Shown here in pieces: positions 19,333 through 28,674 of a stretch of 64,000 nucleotides of DNA. The position numbers and the translations under genes were made by a program. The stretch is from assembly GCA_031771865.1 (NCBI GenBank), contig JASISA010000010.1, positions 248,001 through 312,000 of the forward strand, in the 5' to 3' direction. Every line of letters begins with the position of its first letter. Within the stretch, counting starts at the first letter, position 1. The notes under the pieces were generated by a model. The model worked only from the letters and a program-made list of their open reading frames with translations, was not told where the DNA came from and searched no databases. This DNA is from Nothophaeocryptopus gaeumannii. Its lineage: Eukaryota; Ascomycota; Dothideomycetes; Mycosphaerellales; Mycosphaerellaceae.

Positions 19333-21444
19333 TTATCGTAGTACAATCCACTGCATATTCTCATCAGCAGCGCCATAGTATCTCTTGATACGATTGGTAG
19401 CTTCTTGAACAGCGTCTTTCCACGCCTTGTCTTTCAGCTTTAATTCAGCATAGTTGTCAGGCCCTTTCTTGAATTTTGCTCGCTCATTCGAGCCCATCCA
19501 TGTGCGCAGCTCGGCATTAGCAGTTTCAAAACGTCTTTCGAGCTGGCGCCATTCGTCCAGATTGGACCCGAAGATTTGATGCTCGCTCATTCCTTGTACA
19601 AAGGCGTCGCCGAGCAGCAGGTATGTGCCATCTGCGTTCGGCCTCAACACGAATGGGTAGGGAGCACTACTGAAATAGCAGACTTGATCGTCAAGCTTTG
19701 TGGTTGGAGGCACCCATGCTGGTCGCAGACCTTGTTTGCCATGAACGATGCAAAGAAGGCGATCTCTATCGTGAGGACCACCGTTGATATATGGTTGAAG
19801 GTTTTTCAGCAGTTCCAGAGAGTTTTCAGAGGTGTCGTCCAAGGGCATCTGAGATAGCCATGCAATGACAGTCTCCTCGTGCAGCGATATGCTCGGTGCA
19901 GATCCGTCCGTGGCATGATCGAGGAGGAAAAGCTCATTGATGACACCGTCGAGTCGCGTTGCAAGGCCAGCCAACTGATTGACTAAGAACCTACGGCAAC
20001 GACTGTACCACCTGATCAAAGCAACGCCTTCGTCGTCGGGACATTTCGCACCGCTTCTTCGATGCACGTGCTTGGAAGGGCATTGAGATTCGCTCAGGAT
20101 AGCTACGACTTTCGCAAATGCCTTACCGCGGACCATCAGCCTCTCCGGCGCGGATGGTGATATTCGATATCGCGGATGCACTGCGTCTGCATAGTGTGGA
20201 CGCTGCGCCAGAGTCCATTGGTAGAAAGTATATTTTGAGCGCGACCTTTCTGTAAGGGACTGGAAGTTTGGAACCCATGATGGACGTGACATCTCGGCCT
20301 GAGCGTCTTCAGTCCCAGCCAACGCGAGCATTACCGACGTGCGTGCACCTGATCGGTTAGCTGGAGAGGTCAAAAACGCCGCAGTAGTGCGCCTATACAG
20401 TTCGGCCACGGATACGCTGTAGTCAGCTCGTAACATATCAACCTTGTCAAGTCCAAGCACTCTACTGACGCCGAAGATACGGTCATGCGCTTCTCGACAT
20501 CTTAGATCAGACATCATCAGAAGATCTTTACACAGCGCCTGAGGCTTGAAGGAGTCGCGGTCTTTGTGCGAGATATTACGATCCCGCAACTGGTTCAGGT
20601 AGTTGATACGAGCCCAGATTTGGCGTAATTGCGCTCGTGGTAGCGTGGGTGACGGAGTCTCTTCTTCATGCTCATCATCACCCTGGTATTGGCCAGGCAC
20701 TCGCGCCATCTCTGTGAAAATCCTCCATGGAGCGTGATGTCGAGAGCAGTAGACCTCGACTTTGCGAGCTAGCGCGACTTCTTGCACGACCCAGAGCCGT
20801 TCGAACCAAGGCCTTTCGAGAAGCTTTGCAACAGCTGCAAGCCCATCAACGAGTCTCGTAGGCGAGCGTATAGTGACGGATTCCTGGCAGCAGTTGCATT
20901 GTCGGGCGTTCCTTAGGTGCGTTGCGAGCAATCTCAGTAGATCCGATCTCGACCTGTCAGCTCGTGGCTCGATGGGAGCTGAGAGCAGCGTGAATGCCAG
21001 TGTTTCCGATCCACCCAGCTTACTTGGCCCAAGCCAAACAAGCACACACTGAGCCTTAGCATAGATTGTGCCCATCATAGTCCCCTGGGCTGAGCGTTCG
21101 GCAATATCATGCTGATTGATACAGATGGCGTCGGCCCATAGATACCGTGGCTCATTCACGTGTCTCAAGGAATGGAGGGCCGAATGTAAAGACTCGGTCA
21201 GGTCTATGCTGCCATCTTCTGCAATGCTGATGCTCCTGGGCAATGCAAGATCACCCCAGCAGTAGGAGATGGCTTCGTAGGTCTGCTCTGGCGAGTCGTC
21301 CAGTATGCGGACATGGTGAAGTCTGGCCTCCAGTGGTGATGCGGCATCACCAGGTTTCAACTCCAGTACTCGAATGTGGCCAGGAGGCAGAGGCTTGTAA
21401 GGTGAGGGTATTGCGGACCGCTCCTCTTGACTCTCATTGCCCAT
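19333..21444 (-). CDS. HET-domain protein, 703 aa
   Basis: A single exon with ATG 21444 and stop TAA at 19333. The N-terminal third is a heterokaryon-incompatibility domain: YEAISYCWGD at about residues 55-64, then RYLWADAICINQHD and MMGTIYAKAQCVLVWLG, in the standard order and spacing. The remainder is the variable C-terminal part with no recognised repeats (no NACHT or WD40). HET proteins of filamentous fungi trigger cell death on fusion of incompatible mycelia, but most paralogues have unknown roles, so allorecognition is inferred from the family. The frame is fully intact although its 3' neighbour is a pseudogene. Confidence 0.93.
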   Translation of the reverse strand: MGNESQEERSAIPSPYKPLPPGHIRVLELKPGDAASPLEARLHHVRILDDSPEQTYEAISYCWGDLALPRSISIAEDGSIDLTESLHSALHSLRHVNEPRYLWADAICINQHDIAERSAQGTMMGTIYAKAQCVLVWLGPSKLGGSETLAFTLLSAPIEPRADRSRSDLLRLLATHLRNARQCNCCQESVTIRSPTRLVDGLAAVAKLLERPWFERLWVVQEVALARKVEVYCSRHHAPWRIFTEMARVPGQYQGDDEHEEETPSPTLPRAQLRQIWARINYLNQLRDRNISHKDRDSFKPQALCKDLLMMSDLRCREAHDRIFGVSRVLGLDKVDMLRADYSVSVAELYRRTTAAFLTSPANRSGARTSVMLALAGTEDAQAEMSRPSWVPNFQSLTERSRSKYTFYQWTLAQRPHYADAVHPRYRISPSAPERLMVRGKAFAKVVAILSESQCPSKHVHRRSGAKCPDDEGVALIRWYSRCRRFLVNQLAGLATRLDGVINELFLLDHATDGSAPSISLHEETVIAWLSQMPLDDTSENSLELLKNLQPYINGGPHDRDRLLCIVHGKQGLRPAWVPPTTKLDDQVCYFSSAPYPFVLRPNADGTYLLLGDAFVQGMSEHQIFGSNLDEWRQLERRFETANAELRTWMGSNERAKFKKGPDNYAELKLKDKAWKDAVQEATNRIKRYYGAADENMQWIVLR

Positions 21445-22333
21445 TTGATTGTGACTGCGCCACTCATGATGGAACGCTCTCGTGCTGGTCGGTGTGCAGC
21501 ATACCAGACATGGTAGAGACGGATGAGGAAGGAACGAGGGAGCTGGAGCTGTTATTTTGAGAGTCGCGATGCTTCAGGCCATTGCAGTCTTGGCACGCGT
21601 CGATCCATCGCCCCTTCGCCCTCCTCCCTCAAAACGCTTATGACAAGCTACTCATTCGCTTTCGATATGGCCATGAATCCTCATCTGCAACACGGAGCTC
21701 AGGTCATGCCTTAGTACTACCCCATGGTATACATCTTCCGAGCGAAGCATCAGGGTTGCGGTACCGTCCTAGCAACGGGCAAGGCATACATCAAGAGGCG
21801 ATTCATATACGATACGGACAGATCTGGCCTGCAAATCTGACCTGCAATCCTTCTTCGACAGTGAGTACTTACTACAACCGCCATCACGAATGGGAGTTCC
21901 ACTCCATAAAGCCCTGTACTGTATATCCGCTCGACAGCCCGATCAAGTTTTCGAAGACGTCGACCCGTGAGAAGCCTACGTCGAATGGGCGTTCAAATAG
22001 GCATTCGTGCGTTCGTGATCGGCTTGGAGAGACGGGAATGCGCTTCCCGGCAAACAAGATCTCAATGGTGAGTTCGAAGAACAAGTCCCACACCGAGGCA
22101 GAACAAGTTTATACATTTGCGGCTGTGCCAACGCCGTAGCTAAATTTGACACAGGCAGGCGAATAGTTTGATTGGACGTTGATTGAATCCTTCAGCACAG
22201 ACTCCACTGACATTCCACTGTGGTGTGGGTACAGCTGAACCATTTCCGCCTCGTTCGCCTCCCTTTCTCAGTTTCTCTTCTTCACATCGACAGCATTTCT
22301 GGCGAAACGGACGCCATCCACTCGTTCTCCACC
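21445..22333. other. Intergenic between divergent genes
   Basis: About 890 bp. A 185-codon plus-strand open frame (21582-22139) and a 69-codon minus-strand frame exist, but neither has recognisable motifs or protein-like composition, so I leave both uncalled. The stretch must hold the promoters of the HET gene and of the secreted-protein gene. Confidence 0.45.
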
Positions 22334-23071
22334 ATGTCGAACGCGTCCGCGATTGTTGCACTTCCAACCGGTGTCGTCACCGACTTTTGCATCAAGTCAC
22401 TTTACCAGGACTTCGAGGGTACTGAATTGAATTCTTGCGCCAACAAAACCAAAGGAACCAAGGACTCAGATTTTGGAACGATATGCTGCGATGGCTGGAT
22501 CATCGATCAAACGCAAAATATTTGGAGCTATCCACGTATCCAGAATGCCTCCATCAACCTCGACAACATGATCTGCTGTGGAGTTCATGGAGATCAACAA
22601 GGTGGCATATCACCCATCATTCCAGCAGACGGGTTGACCTGCACGACTGGAAGTGCGACACCTTTGGCCAGTCTGGCGGCCACGAGCATCCAGAACGCGC
22701 AACTGTATCAAGCGACGTACACATCAGCATCTTTCGGCATGTCAAGCGAAGTTGGGGACTACATTCCGACCCAGACGCCATACTGTTTGTGGGCTGATAC
22801 GGTTGGGTTGAAGATGCACAATGTGACTGTGCCGGCTTTCTCCTCTACGAATTTGCCATGTCCTACTACGGACGCGGATGGCTTTCCGATCACGACTGGA
22901 TCGTGTGCGCCGACCACGACGAGTACTTACTCGTATCCCACGTCTTCGTACTCTGTCAGAACAACTCCCCTTTCATCTTCTTCGGCTCAGCTCAGATATG
23001 AGCTTAATGGAATCGGTCTGCTGCCCCTGGTTGCTGTTTTGATGGTGCGCTTTACCACTCTCTTCGGGTGA
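22334..23071 (+). CDS. Cys-rich, probably GPI-anchored surface protein, 245 aa
   Basis: The frame opens upstream, but the first ATG in a fungal-like context (CACCATGTC) is at 22334, giving MSNASAIVALPTG. The protein has paired and single cysteines (TICCDGW, MICCGVHGD), Asn-X-Ser/Thr sites, a Ser/Thr/Tyr-rich spacer (TTSTYSYPTSSYS) and a hydrophobic C-terminal tail (GIGLLPLVAVLMV). That tail plus the Ser/Thr-rich stalk suggests GPI anchoring. The N-terminus is only moderately hydrophobic, so a classical signal peptide is not certain. Many filamentous ascomycetes carry similar uncharacterised proteins; I do not recognise a family name. The adjacent P450 relic ends three bases beyond its stop codon. 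Confidence 0.7.
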   Translation: MSNASAIVALPTGVVTDFCIKSLYQDFEGTELNSCANKTKGTKDSDFGTICCDGWIIDQTQNIWSYPRIQNASINLDNMICCGVHGDQQGGISPIIPADGLTCTTGSATPLASLAATSIQNAQLYQATYTSASFGMSSEVGDYIPTQTPYCLWADTVGLKMHNVTVPAFSSTNLPCPTTDADGFPITTGSCAPTTTSTYSYPTSSYSVRTTPLSSSSAQLRYELNGIGLLPLVAVLMVRFTTLFG

Positions 23072-23073
23072 CT

Positions 23074-23920
23074 CTAATCCACAATTCCGGACTGCAACCA
23101 AGTCCCAGCCTGCCAGTCAACCTCGAGTGGCTTCTTCGGATCACAGAGCTGGAAGTCGAACCTTCTCAGCAGCTCGACGAAAATTCTATTGAGCTCAACA
23201 AGAGCAACGCTCTGACCGAGGCACTTGAATCTGCCGAACCCGAAGATGACTTCGATCGTCTGCTCCAGGTCTTTCAGCGTCTCGGAATTTTCACGATCCC
23301 CACCATCCGAGACCAGCAGCCGCCTTTCTGGACGATAAGTATCCGACTTTTCTCCAGAAACTTCATCACACCCGGCATAGCGGCCCCATAGCGATCAGAG
23401 TAGTGATGCTACTTTCGACTTCATGAACGTACCCATACTCATCATTATCATTCTTCAAGTCACCAAATGCCTCTCCAAAAGCCAACGCGCTGATGATGAT
23501 GACGTCTAATGTGAAGAAATGGCTCTTCCTCGCCAACTCCATGGGCCTGAAGACGCCCTTTTTCGGATCAGACAGATTCTTCCTTTCAATCAAATCCACG
23601 AACGCGAGGGCCTGCTCATCAATTACACCCACCATATCAGGATTTTCTTTCCCTCCATATCCACTCGCCAATTTACTCTTCGTCTCAGCATGGGCCTTCC
23701 CATCTCTAAGGAATAACGTCTTGTCCGCCCCTGGTTTTAATATCATGCCGATAAACAAATCCGAACGGAGATACTAGCTCCGGGCGGCTTTCATTTTCTT
23801 GTAGACTGTGACAGAGCTGGTGGAGAGACGACCGGGGGCGATGCGAATGAGGGGACCGTGGAGGGAATGGAGATGGCCGATGTGGGACCAGGACTGGCCG
23901 CGGATGATCCAGAGGAGGAG
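23074..23920 (-). pseudogene. Cytochrome P450 relic (pisatin-demethylase-like), core deleted
   Basis: The relic begins near 23920 with a P450 N-terminal block (HSLHGPLIRIAPGRLS). It is interrupted by TAG at 23774 between KMKAARS and YLRSDLFIGM, then continues through GYGGKENPD, IDEQALAFVDLIERK and ARKSHFFTLDVI to about 23390. The frame then jumps to the C-terminal quarter: YRPERRLL, the heme-binding loop FGFGRFKCLGQSVALVELN with its Cys ligand, and a stop at 23074. The I-helix and the ExxR helix, about 150-200 residues, are absent, so no functional enzyme can be made. Sequence style matches fungal CYP families of the pisatin-demethylase type, a motif-level comparison only. Confidence 0.85.
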
Positions 23921-23929
23921 GTAGGGGAG

Positions 23930-24450
23930 GGAGGAGTAGTGAAATCCTCATTAGTGCCACGAAAATCGGCATGTGCGGTTGTCTTCTCGGCATCCCAGGT
24001 GTCGCACGAGCTGAACGCCACGGCGTTGTATGTCTTGCCTTGGTCAACGAGGAAGGTGAGGAGACGGCTGTGATGGCCTAGGAAGACTTGACTGTTCACT
24101 GCCATTTCCTCGCCGAGAACCTCAATGGCTTTGTCCATTGGTGTCAAACCGCGGTGGCAACACTTGCCTGAGAAGACGGCGTGGGCTGCCGGGTCCTCAG
24201 GGCCAATAATATACTTCCTCATCTCGCTGTGAATGCCGTCTGCGCCAATTGCACAGGAGTGGGTGGCTTCGGTGCCATTCTTGAACGTAAGGTGGATTCT
24301 GCCGTCTAAGAGGCTGTCGATGGATGTGACGCGCTTGGCGGAGTGGGCGATACCCGTCATCTGCATTACATACAAGATTGGTAGTCTAGAAGGGTATCTC
24401 GTCTCGAAAGCACGTACTCGTCCGCTCGCGATATTGCCTCTCCATGTCAA
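23930..24450 (-). pseudogene. FAD-dependent monooxygenase fragment
   Basis: The frame contains CAIGADGIHSEMRKYIIGPED, the GADG-x-x-S-x-x-R motif of group A flavin monooxygenases (salicylate-hydroxylase-like). KRVTSIDSLLDGRIHLTF precedes it and EEMAVNSQVFLGHHSRLLTF follows. The N-terminal GxGxxG dinucleotide fold and the C-terminal GDAAH motif are both absent. The downstream end runs into the P450 relic on the same strand without a gap, so the two may have been joined by deletion. Group A monooxygenases hydroxylate aromatic substrates using NAD(P)H. The remnant covers about 170 residues of an expected 400-450. Confidence 0.75.
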
Positions 24451-25389
24451 GGTAAGGGGTATTCCTCAAATAGATCTGTGTGAACCGGCTGGGAAGGATA
24501 GAACTATGGGTGCAAGCAAAGGCATTCAATAGACCGTCCGAGCACGCAGCATCAGCACGCAAGAGCCAACGCTCAGTCTGTACACAAGCTGACATACGTT
24601 GGTGGTGGGGATTTGCAACAAATTCCTGCGTATGCGTACTTCTCATGTTTCTGGCAGCGGCGCAGGCAGATCAGATATGCGCAACGCCGGAGTGTCAACA
24701 GATTGTGATAACGCCCATTGTCTCGACGAGCTCTCTCACATCAGTGTTGGGCATATCCATTGCAAGAGGCTCAATATCATAATGCGATGTAGCTTTTCTA
24801 AACCAGCAAAATGTCTGCTTTACATGTGGCATGTCTAAGCGTACCTCACTCAACAACTGTTTGAGAAGGCCCATTTCTCGACCATTGCACCAGCTAGTGT
24901 TCCTTTGAAATCACTAATTGGGGACGGGCTTCTTTGGAACCGACCTGCATTCTCCCATCGATGCAATGAGTATTTTAGACCAGTGGTGACCACGGTAAGG
25001 GTAACCTGGCTCTTCGGTGGACCCGCACTTCGACAGAACATGATCGTTAGAGGCTGTTAAGATCGTTACTATTCACTCGGTACTCCGAGAGGCGAAAATG
25101 GGGACACTTCGAGACTCGGTATTCGAGATTGTAACAAGGGACTTTTATCCGAAAACAGATGCAAAACATGTTTGACCCTGTTTAGGAGAGAAGGAAAGTA
25201 AGTCTGTAGAAAGGAGAACCTGGAACCTGACATTCAGATTTAGAGTTTGGCGTCCATCTTGGCATACCGTAAGGTACCGCGTAGTCACTGTCCCTACTCC
25301 AGCCACTTCTCCTCTGTCTTCTACCCCCAACAACACACAACGTCAAGACTACGAATCGCCATGTTGATCATCTCTTAGACTGCCGCGAA
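24451..25389. other. Gene-free stretch inside the decayed region
   Basis: No continuous protein-like frame is found on either strand. It probably holds remnants too degraded to name, perhaps the missing N-terminus of the monooxygenase and the first exon of the molybdenum-cofactor pseudogene. Confidence 0.4.
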
Positions 25390-27335
25390 GGGTGATCTTA
25401 CCGATAAAGGCCGATGTACCTCAGCCTGTCAATCTCATAGTAACCAGTGGTGGTACTGGATCTGCTCAGAATGACTTTACGCCTGAGGTAAGATTGATCC
25501 GGACTACACCTTCGATCACTGTTTCTCTTTGCCATCGGGCGTAGCGTCGACTATTCCGAGGTCTCGTATAGATATGCTGATTGAACCTTCCAGCCAGTGA
25601 GCCCTTTGCTCCATAGCTGGCCTAGTGCATACTATGCTACCCGCGTTACTGGCTGCTACTCCCTGTAGGTTGATCTCTGAACCTTTCAAGGCTGTACTGA
25701 CAGTGCAACGTAGTCGCTACAATGGCCCGACCAGTAGCTGGAGTTCGTAACAAGACACGAATCATCACCTACCTGCATCGCCGAAGGGTGCAAAAAAGAA
25801 CCTGGAAGCTATTCTCAAGCTGTTGCCACACGCCTGTCAACAAGCGGCTGGAGCTGATTCTCGCACACTACACATTGGAGGTGTCAAGAAACTTGAGACA
25901 GAAGCGGGTATAGGTGGACCTGCGAGAGGTGCCCATACTCGTGATCACGAACACTCCCGTTCTCATTCGCACTCACATGGACACTCCTATGGCTACCATC
26001 ATGTCCCTAAAGCACGCACAAAACCGGAGGACCGGCCGCCGATATCCAGCGACCCCAATGCTAGACCAACGTGGAGATATTGTCTCCAAGGGCAATTAAA
26101 GCCGCCGTCAACGAGTCATTGGTCGGCAGCGTTCTTGCTAAGACCTCGTAGCATTTGAGTCTGTTCCGGCATTTCGAGCTAGCATAGTCGACGGATACGC
26201 TATCGTTGCATCGGATCATCCTCTCGTGCCAAGTACGAAAGGCAACTTCCTAGTTGTCGGCATCTCCCACGCCGAAGCTGGGAAAGGTATGGCGAAGTTA
26301 AACACTAGCGAAGTCGCACGGATCACTACCGGTGGTTCTCTTCCACCTAGAGCAACTTCAGTCGTTACAGTGGAAGATCCCGTCCTACGGAAGACAACTA
26401 ATAATGGAAACGAAGAAGCCGAGATTGAGATCTTGACCAACGAGATCAAGGCTAGCGAGAATGTACGAGAACCAGGCTCAGATGTGAAAGCTGGAAGCAC
26501 GGACATGCGGAAAGGCGAGGGCATCACAGCCTTTAGTAGAGAGTTCGGTCTTCTGGCTTCCGTTAGTACGAGGGAGGTACAGGTATATTAGAGACCTGTT
26601 ATTGGAATTCTAAGCACTGGCGTCGAGATCATTTCATACGACTATCCTGGTAATTTGAGGCTTAGTGAAGTACGAGATACAAACCGGCCTACGCTTCTAA
26701 CAGCCGTCCGTGGCTACGGGTTTGAGGCTATAGATCTTGGTATCGCTAGCGATAAGCACGGTGCCCTCGAAGAAACACTACGATCCGCCATGCGCAAAGT
26801 TGTTGTTATCATCACCTCTGGACTCGTCTTAATAGGCGAACTGGATCTACTTAAACCTATAATCGAACGTTCCCTAGGAGGCACGATCCACTTCGGCAGA
26901 GTATCCATAAAGCCCGGAAAGCCTACCACCTTCGCTACCGTACTATTCAAGACCAACGATGGAACAGATTCAAAGAGAGTCGTCTTCAGCTTGCCCGGCA
27001 ACCCTGCCTCTGCGGTCGTTACGTAACGTCTCTTCGTTCTGCTAGCTTTGCACAAGCTAAGCTGGATCAGTCCAACTGGCTTACCTAAGGTGAAGATCGT
27101 CCTGGATGCAGACGTTAAATGCGACACGCAGAGAACAGAATATCACCGCGTTATCGTGTCTGCGCGCCAGGACGGACAATTGTACGCAACGAGTACAGGC
27201 TTTCAGCGAAGCTCCGCAATCGGAAGCTTCAAAGGCGCAAATACATTGTTGGCGTTGCCAACAGATGTACCTAAGCTGGCCAAGGAAGAGAAGTGCGATG
27301 CATTGCTGATGGGAAAGATTGTGAGCGAGGTGTAG
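25390..27335 (+). pseudogene. Molybdenum-cofactor biosynthesis gene relic (MogA-MoeA fusion, cnxE type)
   Basis: Successive blocks in different frames follow the order of the fungal MogA-MoeA fusion (gephyrin/CNX1-like). VPQPVNLIVTSGGTGSAQND near 25410 is MogA. MARPVAGVRNKTRI lies near 25722, then ACQQAAGADSRTLHIGGVKK and a His-rich linker. The MoeA domain follows: ARITTGGSLPPRATSVV near 26320, RDTNRPTLLTAVRGYGFE near 26670, FGRVSIKPGKPTTFATV near 26900, SLPGNPASAVV. A TAA at 27024 interrupts the frame, which then continues in phase with GISP-like and SFKGANTLLALP segments to a stop at 27333. There are at least four frame changes and the TAA, and the MogA part is poorly preserved. The normal gene inserts molybdate into molybdopterin and is needed for nitrate reductase, so an intact copy is expected elsewhere. 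Confidence 0.85.
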
Positions 27336-28224
27336 AGCGTGGGTGAGTACTCCAAGCTCGAGGTATCGAGACTTTCAAGCCCAGTCACGCTTCCAGTTAC
27401 TACATACATGGCTAACACACTTAACAGATAGAAATTCAGCGCCCGCAATGTCCGAATCGCCTTCTCATGTCATTGCGCCATCTATCAGGCTGCGATCTGC
27501 AAACATATTACCATCGTACAACTTTTCCCGTCCCATCCTGGTGCAGATGTCCCGTTGCAACTCTCTTGCCATTGGCGTCAAAGAATCGTATAGATATAAC
27601 GTCCTCTTTATCCGATGGATCGTCTCTGGACTTGTGCGGTTGCGAGCCCCTATACGACGGTCAGATGGTAGTTCTATCACAAATCAAGCTCGCTGGCGTT
27701 GCGTCTCCGCCTACTTAATCTCAGCCGAGTTCACCTCCGGATTCTAACAAGAGTCAGTAAGAAAATGCAGTGCAAGGGCTTGTCGCTCACTTCTTTCTCG
27801 AAGTTTTCGCAAAAGGTCTCAGCCTTGCCCACCTAGCCAGGCTTGGTGATTTGAGATGGCTTGGTCTTGCCAACATAGCTAATGAGGCGTTTCTGGGAAG
27901 CCGACAACATGATGACCAAGGTGAAAGAGTTCGCAGTGTGCTAATACAGGTGTGTAGGTTGCTGGAGAGGACTAAACAGCGATCTGGCTTACCATGCTGA
28001 GTCTATATAGTGTGCCATGTTGTTTCTATCTATGGTAGCCTTGAGGATCAGTTGATTGACCAAGCGCTGGAGGGAACGCAACGGGAAGAAGGACGTCTCA
28101 TATCCAACCGCTCCAGAAGCTACAGCGTGGCTGTGCTGTCCTTGGGCGACTCGCTCTACTGTGCCCCCATCATTTATGTTCTATGGCCTTTTCTCCGAGA
28201 TCTAGCCGCTTGGCGCGCTGACTA
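27336..28224. other. Decayed region with no assignable gene
   Basis: Several short frames on both strands show partial coding texture. On the minus strand, for example, VISIRFFDANGKRVATGHLH lies near 27560, and LSASQKRLISYVGKTK near 27900, but stops and frame changes interrupt both. They may be exons of one dead minus-strand gene; no family is recognised. Confidence 0.35.
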
Positions 28225-28584
28225 CTGGGTTTTGCGATCCGGTTGAGAATGCCAAGAACTCGAACTTCGTAAGTCTACAACTTCGACTTCTTCTTCTATA
28301 TAGCTTACTAGGCGTTCTATCTACGTGATGATATAAAGCTATACTTATAAAGCATACAGCTTGAGTTTTATACTCATAAAGGCACCAATTGCAATGTTTC
28401 TATACATCGCAGTTATAGGAGTTTAAAGTATGTCCCTCTAAGAACATGCTTAGAAGTTCGCATTCATGGAATTTGAATCAACTGTAGCTACTTGCTAATC
28501 AATATTAGTGAGTATTAATTGGGCCTCGCTAATTTCTCCACGACTCGGTTTGCTTGGCATTCTCAACCGGATCGCAAAACCCAG
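28225..28584. mobile_element. MITE, 360 bp, TA target duplication, perfect 32-bp TIRs
   Basis: The left end 28225-28256 begins CTGGGTTTTGCGATCC and ends ATGCCAAG. The right end 28553-28584 is its exact reverse complement over 32 bases. Both ends are flanked by TA (28223-28224 and 28585-28586), the target-site duplication of Tc1/mariner and pogo/Fot1 transposons. The interior is AT-rich with no ORF, so the element is non-autonomous and must have been moved in trans. Identical TIRs suggest a fairly recent insertion relative to the surrounding decayed genes. Confidence 0.92.
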
Positions 28585-28674
28585 TAAGTCACACTAGCCA
28601 TCGGAAGTTCACCCTCCGGGCGCCTCTACCTCCCAAGTTCAACAACATTTCTTTCTAATGTCGCCCCAGAAGTT

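Noticed and set aside
21582..22139. 185-codon open frame between the HET and secreted-protein genes
   Set aside because: Composition is not protein-like (frequent rare stretches, no motifs), no splice signals improve it, and other frames are similarly open.
24480..25050. Missing N-terminus of the FAD monooxygenase
   Set aside because: I looked for a GxGxxG Rossmann motif upstream of 24450 on the minus strand and found none, so the fragment was not extended.
27343..28250. Possible genes around 27.4-28.2 kb
   Set aside because: Short pieces of protein-like sequence exist on both strands, but stops and frame changes break them and I could not name a family, so they were left as a decayed region.
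23074..28584. RIP (repeat-induced point mutation) as the cause of the decayed genes
   Set aside because: Stops are present, but I could not count CpA to TpA bias or compare with an intact copy. The lesions include deletions, insertions and frameshifts, which RIP does not make.
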